Below, in pieces: positions 8,364-16,355 of a stretch of 64,000 bases of DNA (positions within the stretch are counted from its first letter, which is position 1; each line of letters begins with the position of its first letter). The translations under genes were made by a program, and so were the position numbers. The stretch is from NCBI GenBank assembly GCA_949292215.1, contig CASEYW010000193.1:62001-126000 (forward strand), in the 5' to 3' direction. The notes beneath the pieces are model-generated. The model ran no database searches and had not been told where the DNA came from. It was given only the letters and a program-made list of their open reading frames with translations. Source of the DNA: an uncultured bacterium. GTDB taxonomy: Bacteria; Verrucomicrobiota; Lentisphaeria; Victivallales; UBA1829.

Positions 8364-9221
8364 TCACACCTCCGCGCCGCACTCCTGTTTCAAGGACTCC
8401 AGAAGAGTGATCGCATCCCGGATATCACGGTTCAATTCCTCCCCTTCCGCGATCTCCCGTTCAATCGTCAGCGGACCGCGATATCCTTTTTCATAAAGTT
8501 TGTGGAAAAGCTCCCGGAAACGGGTTCCGCCTTCCCCGAGCCTGGTTTCGTGTCCGAATGCGGCGCCACCCGCCGGACGTACCGCATCCTTGCAGTGCAT
8601 GTGAACGACTTTATCGCCAAGCACATCCACAAACAGCATCGGGTCCTCATTGTTGTAGTAAAGAAGATTCGCCGGATCAAAATTGAGGCGCTGATTCTCC
8701 ACTCCGATATCTGTCATGGTACGAATCAGAATCTCCAGGGGCTCCTGGCCCGTTTCATAGGCAAGAACCTGTCCGTTCGATTCCAGAAACCGGATGAATC
8801 CCCTCATTGCGCGGACAAAACCTTTGTATTCCCCGCTTTCTGCATCCTCCGGCAGATAACCGACATGTACAGCGATCTGTTCAATCCCCAGCTCTTTTGC
8901 CCAGTCAGCGGTCCGGCAGGCGCGAGCAATCCGTTCTGCGCGGGTATCCGGCGGAGTCAGGCCGACCGTCTCCTTCGCCCGTCCCCAATCCTGCTCAGGA
9001 AACGAACAGAAAACGGAACAGCTTGCCACGTCGTACTGCTCCATCAGGTCCCGCAAACGCCGCGTATTGTCATGTCCGGCCGTCCCGTACAAATACGCAT
9101 CCGAAACTCCGGCGAACTGGCAATGCCGGAGTCCAAATGATTTCAGTCTCCGGAAACTCTCCTCGACCGGAACGGCAAAACGCACCATGACACCAATCCC
9201 CAAATCATCCACTCGCCTCAT
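8364..9221 (-). CDS. Sugar phosphate isomerase/epimerase-like TIM barrel
   Basis: A 285-residue protein of the xylose-isomerase-like/AP-endonuclease-2 superfamily. The ATG at 9221 follows an ideal AGGAGGTG. Visible metal-site segments are IAVHVGYLPED, LAYETGQEP, LNFDPANL, VVHMHCKD and TIEREI near the C-terminus, in the order expected for this barrel (Glu, Asp, His, Glu ligands). It acts in the cytosol on a sugar or sugar derivative that cannot be specified. It lies downstream of an AraC gene on the same strand and next to the nagBA operon, which suggests carbohydrate catabolism. It converges with the adaptor gene over 55 bp that hold no clear terminator. Confidence 0.75.
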   Translation of the reverse strand: MRRVDDLGIGVMVRFAVPVEESFRRLKSFGLRHCQFAGVSDAYLYGTAGHDNTRRLRDLMEQYDVASCSVFCSFPEQDWGRAKETVGLTPPDTRAERIARACRTADWAKELGIEQIAVHVGYLPEDAESGEYKGFVRAMRGFIRFLESNGQVLAYETGQEPLEILIRTMTDIGVENQRLNFDPANLLYYNNEDPMLFVDVLGDKVVHMHCKDAVRPAGGAAFGHETRLGEGGTRFRELFHKLYEKGYRGPLTIEREIAEGEELNRDIRDAITLLESLKQECGAEV

Positions 9222-9322
9222 GAAAACACCTCCTGAATCTGATCTGTTTTTCCTGATTATACATCATTTCCGCAAAGAAAGGAATATACAAAACATGCAA
9301 ACAGATACACTTTTCACGCAGA

Positions 9323-10120
9323 TCAATTTCCACGGAACTCCCTGCGATATCCGGAAGGGGAGAGCGCAAAACTCTTTTTGAACAGACGGGAAAAATAGAA
9401 CTCATTTTCGATTCCGACCGACATGGCGGTCTCCGCAACGGACGCATTCGAATTCAGCAGCAGTTCGGCCGCTCTCCGCATCCGCGCCTGAATGACGCAC
9501 TGTCGCGGAGAAGTTCCCAGATATTTCCGGAAAAGACGATTGAAATGGTTCAAACTGACACACATTTTCTTTGCCTCCATTTCGAAATTCCACGTTTTTT
9601 CCGGATTCGCAGCAATCTTCGCAGACAACCCGGAGAAACGCTCCTGCCAGTCATCCGCTTGAATCTGACAAATCTCCGAATCGGCCTGAAGAGTAAACAG
9701 AAGTGTCTCCAGCAGACAGACCGCACGATCGTGTTCGCGTCCTTCCTGAACAAGCGTAATCAGCTGCATCATCATCGCCCGGAACTCCTCCGGACGGCGC
9801 AGCCGGAAAAAGGGTGTCTCCGGATCCATGCGTAAGAGTTCCTCATCCCGGTACTGCACCGTTTTCGGTCCGTAAAAACAGACCCAGTAATGGTCCCGTG
9901 CATCCATGCCAGGCGACGAATATTCATAAAAGTGCTCGGGACAGGTCAGAAATGCAGCCGGACCTTTTCGCCGAATCTCTTTTCCGTGATCAATGGCAAG
10001 CACGATTTCTCCTGAATAGACCAGCTGAAGTCCATAATAAAACGGATAGTTTCTCTTGCTGTTTCTGGACCCGAACTGAACATCCGCCATTGCAAAATCA
10101 ATCCCCGCGTAGTATTTCAT
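9323..10120 (-). CDS. AraC-family transcriptional regulator
   Basis: A 265-residue protein. I place the start at ATG 10120 (MKYYAGIDFAMADVQFGS); the longer reading extends back across nagB and is not credible. Residues 1-150 form an AraC-type cupin sensor (PFYYGLQLVYSGEIVLAI, FLTCPEHFYEYSSPG). The last 100 residues carry both helix-turn-helix units (FEMEAKKMCVSLNHFNRLFRK and SVAETAMSVGIENEFYFSRL, ending with the family-typical FKKSFALSPSGYRREF). It is divergent from nagB across 99 bp, so it most likely activates the amino-sugar operon, the isomerase gene at 8364, or both. Confidence 0.85.
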   Translation of the reverse strand: MKYYAGIDFAMADVQFGSRNSKRNYPFYYGLQLVYSGEIVLAIDHGKEIRRKGPAAFLTCPEHFYEYSSPGMDARDHYWVCFYGPKTVQYRDEELLRMDPETPFFRLRRPEEFRAMMMQLITLVQEGREHDRAVCLLETLLFTLQADSEICQIQADDWQERFSGLSAKIAANPEKTWNFEMEAKKMCVSLNHFNRLFRKYLGTSPRQCVIQARMRRAAELLLNSNASVAETAMSVGIENEFYFSRLFKKSFALSPSGYRREFRGN

Positions 10121-10219
10121 TGATGCACCAAAAATATATGTTTTTGCATGAAGAGTGTATTCTTTTCCCTCATTTTTAAGATATAATAAAAGACAGGAAA
10201 ATGCAAATTGGAGAATGAT

Positions 10220-10993
10220 ATGAACTGGATAAAAGTGAAAAACTATGAAGCCATGAGTCATCTTGGTGCTGAAAAAACAGAGCGGGCAATCCAGGCAGAA
10301 ATCGCAAAAGGAAACCGGGTCAACATCGGACTGGCAACCGGCAATACCATGATCCGTCTTTATGAACTGCTGGCGGAACGACTGAACCGGAACAGAACTC
10401 CGCTGCATCTGCTGCACACCTGGAATCTGGATGAATATGCGGATCAAAACGGAACTGCGGTTCCCGTCACCCATCCCCTCAGTTATCGAAAGTATATGGC
10501 GGAACACCTCTTCCGCCGCTTTGATCCCGCTCTCGGGTTCCGAGAGGAAAACATTCATTTTCCGAATCCTGTGTCTCCGGAAGAATTCGACCGGGAACTG
10601 GAACTTGCCGGAGGAACCGATCTTCAGCTTCTCGGAATCGGATTCAACGGACACATCGCATTCAACGAACCGATGGAAAAAAATGAGCTCTCCACAGAAC
10701 AATTTGCCGAACTGCCGAGCAGACTCATCCGACTCAAACCGCTGACCATTGCAACAAACCGGCGCCTGACGGCCAATGGAAAAGACATCGTACCGGAATC
10801 CGCAGTCACCATGGGAATGAAACAGATCCTTGCTTCCAGACATCTTCTTCTGCTGGCATGCTTTCCGGAACAGGAAAAACCGTTGAGACAGATTCTCAAA
10901 GGAGAACCGACTCCGGAACTGCCGGCATCTTATCTGCTGAGCAAACCGGATTCCGAAATCATCTACTGCGCGGATGCCATTTCACTGGAGTGA
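10220..10993 (+). CDS. nagB: Glucosamine-6-phosphate deaminase
   Basis: A 257-residue enzyme converting glucosamine 6-phosphate to fructose 6-phosphate and ammonia. The ATG at 10220 follows TTGGAGAATGAT; an in-frame TTG at 10208 overlaps that ribosome site. Family motifs are NIGLATGNT (phosphate loop), TWNLDEYA (catalytic Asp) and GIGFNGHIAFNEP (catalytic His and Glu; the Asn before Gly-His is also seen in other NagB proteins). The length matches bacterial NagB. A TATAAT at 10182-10187 has no good -35 partner, which fits activator dependence on the divergent AraC gene. nagA begins 7 nt after the stop. Confidence 0.93.
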   Translation: MNWIKVKNYEAMSHLGAEKTERAIQAEIAKGNRVNIGLATGNTMIRLYELLAERLNRNRTPLHLLHTWNLDEYADQNGTAVPVTHPLSYRKYMAEHLFRRFDPALGFREENIHFPNPVSPEEFDRELELAGGTDLQLLGIGFNGHIAFNEPMEKNELSTEQFAELPSRLIRLKPLTIATNRRLTANGKDIVPESAVTMGMKQILASRHLLLLACFPEQEKPLRQILKGEPTPELPASYLLSKPDSEIIYCADAISLE

Positions 10994-11000
10994 CCGGATC

Positions 11001-12203
11001 ATGAGAACACTGTTCTGCAATGCACACATCGTTTCGCCGGGAATGGACCTTCCCGGCGGTGCAATGCTGATCCGGAATAATCGCGTCGCCGGACTCTATC
11101 CAGATCCGGAGGGACTTCCCGAAGCGGACAAAACAATTGACCTGAAAGGCAAATTCCTTCTGCCGGGTTTCTTCGACATCCATTTTCATGGACGGGACAA
11201 CTGTGATTTCTCCGACGCCTCCGAGGAAGGATTCCGGACGATCGCACGTGGAAAACTCTCGGAAGGAGTCACCTCGTTTCTAGTCACGACTCTGAGTGTG
11301 GAACGCAGGGCCATCGCAGACATTTGCCATACCGCTGCACGCTATGCTGCCCATCCGGATTTCGGAAGACCGCTGGGACTCCATCTGGAAGGACCTTTCC
11401 TCAACCCGGAGGCGGCAGGCGCGCAGAATCCGGAGCATCTTCTTGATCCGGACATCGGAATGGTCGAAGAATGGAATCGGATTTATCCGGTAAAAAAGGT
11501 CTCATTTTCACCGGAACTGCCCGGAGGAATCGTCTTCACCCGCAAACTGGCGGAAGCAGGAATCGTGCCCTCAGGAGCGCACAGCACAGCAGATTGCCGA
11601 TGCTTTCAGCAGGCAAGAATCGCCGGAATGAAACATCTGACCCATTTCTGCAACATGATGACACCGCTGCACCACCTGCATCCGGGAATGGTCGGAGGGG
11701 GATTGCTGGCAAACGATGTCTTCGTCGAACTCATCGCAGACGGCATCCACCTGAAAGAGGAAATGCTGCGGATCATCCTGTGCATGAAAGGTGCGGAACG
11801 GATCATGCTGATCACCGATGCAATGCGCGCATCCGGTATGCCTGACGGCTGTTACCAGCTCGGTGGACTCGACGTTCTCGTTCACAACGGAAAAGCGGCC
11901 CTGCCCTCCTCGGGACGGATCGCGGGAAGCCTGCTGGGATTCAGCGATGGCCTGAAACTCCTGCGCGACCTGCATCTTCTGCCGGATTCGGAACTGATCC
12001 GCTGTGCCGGATACAATCAGGCCCGGTCGCTCGGCATCCCTGACATCGGAGAACTGAGAACAGGAGCCTTCGCTGATTTCGTGGTCGCTGACAGCGACTG
12101 GACTCCGTGTTCCGTCTGGTGCAATGGCAGAGAACAATTTTCACAATCCATCAAAGAAACAAACTTCTTTCCCTCTGCTCCCGGAGATGATGGAAAGAAC
12201 TGA
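11001..12203 (+). CDS. nagA: N-acetylglucosamine-6-phosphate deacetylase
   Basis: A 400-residue amidohydrolase-fold enzyme that removes acetate from GlcNAc-6-phosphate, feeding NagB. It starts at ATG 11001, 7 nt after nagB, with the GGAG ribosome site inside the nagB end. Motifs: GFFDIHFHG (metal-binding His pair), HLEGPFLNPEAAG (metal Glu), GAHSTAD and LTHFCNMMTPLHH (metal and substrate His), and LITDAMRASG with the catalytic Asp. The length is typical. It forms a tight operon with nagB and the Gfo/Idh gene. No GlcNAc transporter or kinase is nearby, so uptake and phosphorylation must be encoded elsewhere. Confidence 0.93.
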   Translation: MRTLFCNAHIVSPGMDLPGGAMLIRNNRVAGLYPDPEGLPEADKTIDLKGKFLLPGFFDIHFHGRDNCDFSDASEEGFRTIARGKLSEGVTSFLVTTLSVERRAIADICHTAARYAAHPDFGRPLGLHLEGPFLNPEAAGAQNPEHLLDPDIGMVEEWNRIYPVKKVSFSPELPGGIVFTRKLAEAGIVPSGAHSTADCRCFQQARIAGMKHLTHFCNMMTPLHHLHPGMVGGGLLANDVFVELIADGIHLKEEMLRIILCMKGAERIMLITDAMRASGMPDGCYQLGGLDVLVHNGKAALPSSGRIAGSLLGFSDGLKLLRDLHLLPDSELIRCAGYNQARSLGIPDIGELRTGAFADFVVADSDWTPCSVWCNGREQFSQSIKETNFFPSAPGDDGKN

Positions 12204-12228
12204 ATCCAACCAAGAGGAGAAGACAATC

Positions 12229-13254
12229 ATGATCCGTTATGGAATCATCGGAGCCGGACGTATGGGGAACGCCCATGCGTCGCAAACAAGACAGATTGAA
12301 GGGACCGCAGTAACCGGAGTTTACGATATCAATCCGGATGCCGCACAAAAAATGCACACGGATTACGGAGCAGCCATCCACCGCAGTCCGGAAGAACTGG
12401 CAAGCGCGCCGGATGTGGACTGTGTCATCGTCTCCTCCCCGACCTACTGCCATCAGGAAGGAGTTCTTGCAGCGGTTGCCGCGCATAAACCGATCTTCTG
12501 CGAAAAAGCTCTCTGCCGCACGCAGGAAACAGAGAAAGAACTGCTCAACCTTCTCAAGAACTACGATCAACTTTTCACAGTCGGATTCGTACGGCGCCAT
12601 CTGGCAAAATCCATTCTCATAAAGAGAATGGTCGAAGAGGGAGCCATTGGAACAATCCGCTATTGCAACGTCGATCTTCCACTCGGAAAATACCAACGCA
12701 TGCCGGGCGACTGGTTCTCCGATTTCGATCTCTGCGGCGGCGTCATCATTGACATGCTCGCTCATCACATCGACCTGGCGAACTGGTATTTCGGCGCGGC
12801 AAAAAGGGTCTATGCGGACAGCCTCCTGCTCTCAAAGGAACAGCCCATGCCTGCGGATTATGCAGCAGCAGTTGTCACATACGAAAATGGAGTCATCTGC
12901 AACATGATGTGTTCCTGGCAGAGATTCGGACGCACCAACGAACTCATGGAAATCTATGGCGACAAGGGCGCTCTTCTCATGGATGGGTCCAACAACATCA
13001 CACACATTTCCGCCGATGGGAACACGACCCTCATCGATTCGGAAAAAGAGTGGAAAAAAGAAAAATGCACCGCTCAGCTGGAAGAAGTCAACATCGGCTC
13101 AGGACTCTTCTGCCAGTTGAAGAATATCACCGACACCCTGAACGGAAAACCGCATCCGCTGCCGACCATTCAAGATGCCTGCAACAGCCTGGATATCAGT
13201 TTTGCCATGATCAATTCCGTAAAAAACGGAAAAGCCATCCTTTTGGAATCCTGA
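12229..13254 (+). CDS. Gfo/Idh/MocA-family oxidoreductase
   Basis: A 341-residue NAD(P)-dependent sugar or inositol dehydrogenase-like protein. The ATG at 12229 follows AGAGGAGA. The N-terminal Rossmann segment is YGIIGAGRMGNAHA. VSSPTYCHQEGVLAA and KPIFCEKALC match the conserved P-x-x-x-H and EKP-type regions (here EKA). The C-terminal domain carries GGVIIDMLAHHIDLANW with the HxxD active-site pair. It is the third gene of the nag operon, ending in an intrinsic terminator. It may oxidise or epimerise an amino sugar or sialic-acid-type intermediate, but the substrate is not determinable here. Confidence 0.85.
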   Translation: MIRYGIIGAGRMGNAHASQTRQIEGTAVTGVYDINPDAAQKMHTDYGAAIHRSPEELASAPDVDCVIVSSPTYCHQEGVLAAVAAHKPIFCEKALCRTQETEKELLNLLKNYDQLFTVGFVRRHLAKSILIKRMVEEGAIGTIRYCNVDLPLGKYQRMPGDWFSDFDLCGGVIIDMLAHHIDLANWYFGAAKRVYADSLLLSKEQPMPADYAAAVVTYENGVICNMMCSWQRFGRTNELMEIYGDKGALLMDGSNNITHISADGNTTLIDSEKEWKKEKCTAQLEEVNIGSGLFCQLKNITDTLNGKPHPLPTIQDACNSLDISFAMINSVKNGKAILLES

Positions 13255-13264
13255 AAATGGCCTG

Positions 13265-13292
13265 CCGGGAATGAGGGAAACATCATTCCCGG
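13265..13292 (+). terminator. Intrinsic terminator after the nag operon
   Basis: CCGGGAATGA (13265-13274) pairs perfectly over 10 bp with TCATTCCCGG (13283-13292) around an 8-nt loop and is followed by TTTC. It sits between convergent genes and may work in both directions, though the U-tract is short. Confidence 0.65.
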
Positions 13293-13294
13293 TT

Positions 13295-14794
13295 TCAATC
13301 CTTCAACGAACCGTTGAAAATCACGATTTCCCTGGCAAACGTTTCCAGCTTTGCCAGAAGCCCGGAAAAACGAAAGTGTTCCCCGTTCCGGTTCTTCAAT
13401 CTCTCCAGAGATTCCAGCGGAAGACGAACCACAGCCTTCACTTTTGTCTTCATGGAGTAGGTCCCTGAAATTTCAGCGATTTCAAATACGGCTTTTACAG
13501 CGGGGCCGTTGCCCAGCACAAAATCATTCCCGAACTGATAGGAGGATTTCAATTCGCCGCTCCATTCGATTTTCTTTCCTTTTACACGGCTGAACAGCTC
13601 CTGCTCCTTCTGTCCGGGGAACGAGGAGGAAAACAGAGCGGCGGCAAGCGCATTCTGATCCAGCAGAGAATCCGACGGAGAAGCGGCGTTCTCCTGCACC
13701 TTCTCCGGCTCCTTTCCATACGATGCGGGACGAGTAGATGAAACGGGCGCCGACGATGCCGGCTTCACCTCCGGCATCCGCGACGTGGAAAACACCGGGG
13801 ACGACACGGGCTTCACTTCCGGCATCCGCGACGTGGAAAACACCGGGGACGACACGGGCTTCACTTCCGGCATCCGCGATTTGGCGGATGCCGTCTGATG
13901 CTCTTCCGCCGGACCCGTCGGCAAAACCGACTCATCCGGCTGCAACAATTCGGCATCATCGGTCACTGGTTTGATCGGAGTGAGAATCGTTTTCGGCTGC
14001 CGGAATTCCGGAACCGCGGCAGCGGCTGAAGAAGGCTCCATCACCGTCTTGATTCCGGGCAGGTCATCCTCCTCATCTCCCTGAGCAAACTCCTGAAAAC
14101 CTTTTGTGGAAAGGGTTTCCGATGCTGAATTCTTCTGCAGAGCGGATGCCAGAGAAACAGTAAATTCAATGAAATTGGTCAGATGATCCGCGTCCCTGCA
14201 CTCGCCCGCCAATTTCAGTACGACATAATCATCCGTCACACGAAGGGTCCGGTAAAAAGAAAGAGCATTCTTAAGTACATTGACACGCATCGGCGTCAGA
14301 AAAGATTTCAATACCTCCGCATTATTCGCAGAGCAACGGACATCCAACCCATCCAAAGCCGTCACGCGCAGCATTTTGCGATCGGCCAATTCTTCGGCAA
14401 CGACAGTTGCATCATCGCGTATGATCAGAAGCCCGATCCCGAGTTTTTCGGGAAATTGAACAGAACAAACCGTTGCAAGACTTCCCGACGAAGAATATTC
14501 GATGTGCGTCTCCGTGACAAAATCCTTGACCATTCCACGCAGGGAAGGACGTGCTCGCAATCTGGCCGGACGCACATACTGCAGATCCAGCGTCCCCGCA
14601 ACTTCCATCCATGCTTCGTTGCGCGCCTGACTGGACAGGACATTCAGCAGATTTTCCCCTCCCGAAGCCCCTTTGCCGGAACCGCCTTCCATTTTCCGTG
14701 CTTCCTTGATAATCACACGCACAATATTTGTAAACACCAGAATAAAAACAACAAGAAGAATGAAAACGTGCATAAGGAACTCCATTGCAGACAT
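13295..14794 (-). CDS. Membrane-anchored protein with SRMPEVKP repeats, function unknown
   Basis: A 499-residue protein. The ATG at 14794 has CCGGAGAA upstream. A single transmembrane helix (about residues 5-28) anchors it. Residues about 55-250 form one globular domain (WMEVAGTLDLQYVRP, SLRGMV, VCSVQFPEKLGIGLLII, LDGLDVRCSANN), then a Pro/Ser-rich linker contains SRMPEVKPVSSPVFST in tandem (about residues 307-350). The last 100 residues (IEWSGELKSSYQFGNDFVL to IVIFNGSL) look like a small beta-rich, possibly OB-like domain. I recognise no named family. It follows another Pro-rich single-span gene on the same strand, separated by a terminator. A role in the cell envelope is inference. Confidence 0.6.
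   Translation of the reverse strand: MSAMEFLMHVFILLVVFILVFTNIVRVIIKEARKMEGGSGKGASGGENLLNVLSSQARNEAWMEVAGTLDLQYVRPARLRARPSLRGMVKDFVTETHIEYSSSGSLATVCSVQFPEKLGIGLLIIRDDATVVAEELADRKMLRVTALDGLDVRCSANNAEVLKSFLTPMRVNVLKNALSFYRTLRVTDDYVVLKLAGECRDADHLTNFIEFTVSLASALQKNSASETLSTKGFQEFAQGDEEDDLPGIKTVMEPSSAAAAVPEFRQPKTILTPIKPVTDDAELLQPDESVLPTGPAEEHQTASAKSRMPEVKPVSSPVFSTSRMPEVKPVSSPVFSTSRMPEVKPASSAPVSSTRPASYGKEPEKVQENAASPSDSLLDQNALAAALFSSSFPGQKEQELFSRVKGKKIEWSGELKSSYQFGNDFVLGNGPAVKAVFEIAEISGTYSMKTKVKAVVRLPLESLERLKNRNGEHFRFSGLLAKLETFAREIVIFNGSLKD
13764..13879. repeat. 48-bp in-frame tandem repeat (two full copies plus a partial)
   Basis: Units begin at 13764, 13812 and 13860 with near-identical sequence, each encoding 16 residues of the linker of the minus-strand gene. 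The exact 48-bp period keeps frame. It is a recent duplication or slippage-prone array within a gene, not a CRISPR. Confidence 0.85.
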
Positions 14795-14822
14795 TTTCCG
14801 GATTCTCCGGAAAAAATACAAA

Positions 14823-14852
14823 AAAAAGCCCTCCGGTAAAAGAGGGCTTTTT
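14823..14852 (-). terminator. Strong bidirectional intrinsic terminator
   Basis: AAAAAGCCCTC (14823-14833) pairs with GAGGGCTTTTT (14842-14852), a perfect 11-bp stem with an 8-nt loop and T-tracts on both strands. It lies just after the stop of the Pro-rich gene (14858) and before the start of the next gene on the same strand (14794), so the two are separate transcription units. Confidence 0.9.
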
Positions 14853-14857
14853 CAAAG

Positions 14858-16120
14858 TTACTTGCCGAGGGTCAGGAATTCAAGCCCAGGCACCTGGATC
14901 TGCATCCCTTCCCAGTGATTCAAATACTGAATCACCACGACGGCAGTCAGCAGAATCACCGCGATCAGCGCAAAAATAGAAGAAATGGAGAACAGAATAT
15001 GCGGTTCTCCACCCGAAGCGGCATCTTTCTTTTTCTTCAAAGAAACTTTCTTCTTTGCAGTTTCCGCTTCCGCAGGAGCTTCCGCCGCAGGAGCTTCCCC
15101 GGCGGGAGCGGGAGCTGGAGCAGGCTCCGGAGCGTTCTTCTTAATGCTCAGGGAGGGAGCCACAGGAGAAGCCGGAACTGCCGGAGCTCCCAGTTTCACG
15201 GTACTGGCTGCTGGAGCGGGAACGCCACCGAGCTTGATGCCTGTCGTGGAAGTTGAAACTTTCTCCCCGGATGCAGGAGCCGGTGCGGGACTATCGAGTC
15301 TCACAGTGGTTGCCGCTGCGGGAGCCGGAGTTCCATCCAGTTTGATATTGGTTGTGGAAGTCGGGACCTTGGCTGCAGGGGGTGTGCTGCCGAGCTTGAT
15401 GCCTGTCGTGGAAGTCGAAACCTTGGTGGGCATTCCGGTCAGTTTGATCCCTGTTGTTGAAGTGGCATTTTGAGCAGCAGCCGGCGTTGCTCCGAGGCGG
15501 ATGGTTGGAGATCCAGGAGCTGGAGGTGCAGTTTTCATAGGAGCGGTTACAGTCGGGATGGGCATTTTCCTGGTCGGTGTCGCGGGAATTGAACCGGACT
15601 GCGTCGAAATCGGTGCAGAGTGAGTCGACATCGGTTTAGGAGAAGGTCTGTTCAGTTTTACCGTAGAGGTCTGAACATCCTCGGCACTCTCATGCTGAGG
15701 CACGCTGGCAACGCCGCTCAGGGGAATTCCTTTTGTTTCAGTATCGCCCGGTTTCGGGGAAAGAACAGTCGTCGTGCTCCCCGGTGCAGGAACTCTGACC
15801 GCAGAAGCGGCTGTTGAATTCAGAGAAATCGGCGCCCCGGCTTTCTTGAATCCTTTCAGCGGAACAGCCTGTGTTTTTGTGTCCATTCCGGCCGGCGGTG
15901 GATTTGCGGACGGTTCCGGACTCACGGAAGGAGGTGCGGCTTTCGGCTTTAACGAAACTTTTGAGTTGATCTTGATCGTACTGGTATTCTCCGGTTGTTC
16001 CGGAGCAGCGCCCTCCCCGGGAACGGGTTTCACATTTAACGGAGTCAGTTTGATCGTCCGATGTCCCTGGGGGACATCTTCCGCCGCAGACTGATTGCCG
16101 CCTGGAATGTTCTCTGCCAT
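14858..16120 (-). CDS. Pro/Ala/Thr-rich repeat protein with C-terminal membrane span
   Basis: A 420-residue protein. The ATG at 16120 follows GAGGTGGATA. It is almost entirely low-complexity and Pro/Ala/Thr-rich, with about ten copies of a T-[TG]-x-[IV]-[KR]-L motif: TIKLTPL near the start, STIKINS, STVKLNRP, PTIRLGA, TSTTGIKL three times, TSTTNIKL, TTVRLDS and STVKLGAP. Two variants read TKTQAVPLKG and TETKGIPLSG. A basic KKKVSLKKKKD block precedes a single helix (ILFSISSIFALIAVILLTAV, about residues 378-400) and a short tail. The topology is tail-anchored with a long cytoplasmic or periplasmic disordered arm. Function unknown; regularly spaced Thr could be phosphorylation or docking sites, which is inference. 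Confidence 0.65.
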   Translation of the reverse strand: MAENIPGGNQSAAEDVPQGHRTIKLTPLNVKPVPGEGAAPEQPENTSTIKINSKVSLKPKAAPPSVSPEPSANPPPAGMDTKTQAVPLKGFKKAGAPISLNSTAASAVRVPAPGSTTTVLSPKPGDTETKGIPLSGVASVPQHESAEDVQTSTVKLNRPSPKPMSTHSAPISTQSGSIPATPTRKMPIPTVTAPMKTAPPAPGSPTIRLGATPAAAQNATSTTGIKLTGMPTKVSTSTTGIKLGSTPPAAKVPTSTTNIKLDGTPAPAAATTVRLDSPAPAPASGEKVSTSTTGIKLGGVPAPAASTVKLGAPAVPASPVAPSLSIKKNAPEPAPAPAPAGEAPAAEAPAEAETAKKKVSLKKKKDAASGGEPHILFSISSIFALIAVILLTAVVVIQYLNHWEGMQIQVPGLEFLTLGK

Positions 16121-16287
16121 TATCCACCTCAATTTTATAGTTTGAACATACGTTGTCTCTTATCATTCAACTGAATATAGCATCATGTTTTCAGTTCTGC
16201 AAATCAATATTCGATGCAAATGTCAAATATTTCCCCTCTGCCGACGATATTTTCTAACAAAACCGCTGAAATTCCTCCATTTTCCTC

Positions 16288-16340
16288 TTGACAAAAATTG
16301 AATTTTAGAGTATAATATCAAAAAAACTAAAGGTTTAGTT
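16288..16340 (+). promoter_or_regulatory. Consensus promoter with LacI-type operator at the start site
   Basis: TTGACA (16288-16293) and TATAAT (16311-16316) with a 17-nt spacer are a perfect sigma-70 core. Immediately downstream AACTAAA-GG-TTTAGTT (16325-16340) is a perfect 7-bp inverted repeat spanning the predicted +1, where a repressor would block transcription. The next gene encodes a LacI-family protein, so autorepression is the simplest reading. Confidence 0.7.
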
Positions 16341-16355
16341 AAACATTGACGGCGT

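Noticed and set aside
9323..10843. AraC gene read as 506 codons
   Set aside because: The extra N-terminal part lies antisense to nagB; the start at 10120 gives a normal AraC length.
13764..13879. Direct repeats suggesting a CRISPR array
   Set aside because: The units are contiguous, with no spacers, keep reading frame and encode a Pro-rich linker; no cas genes are near.
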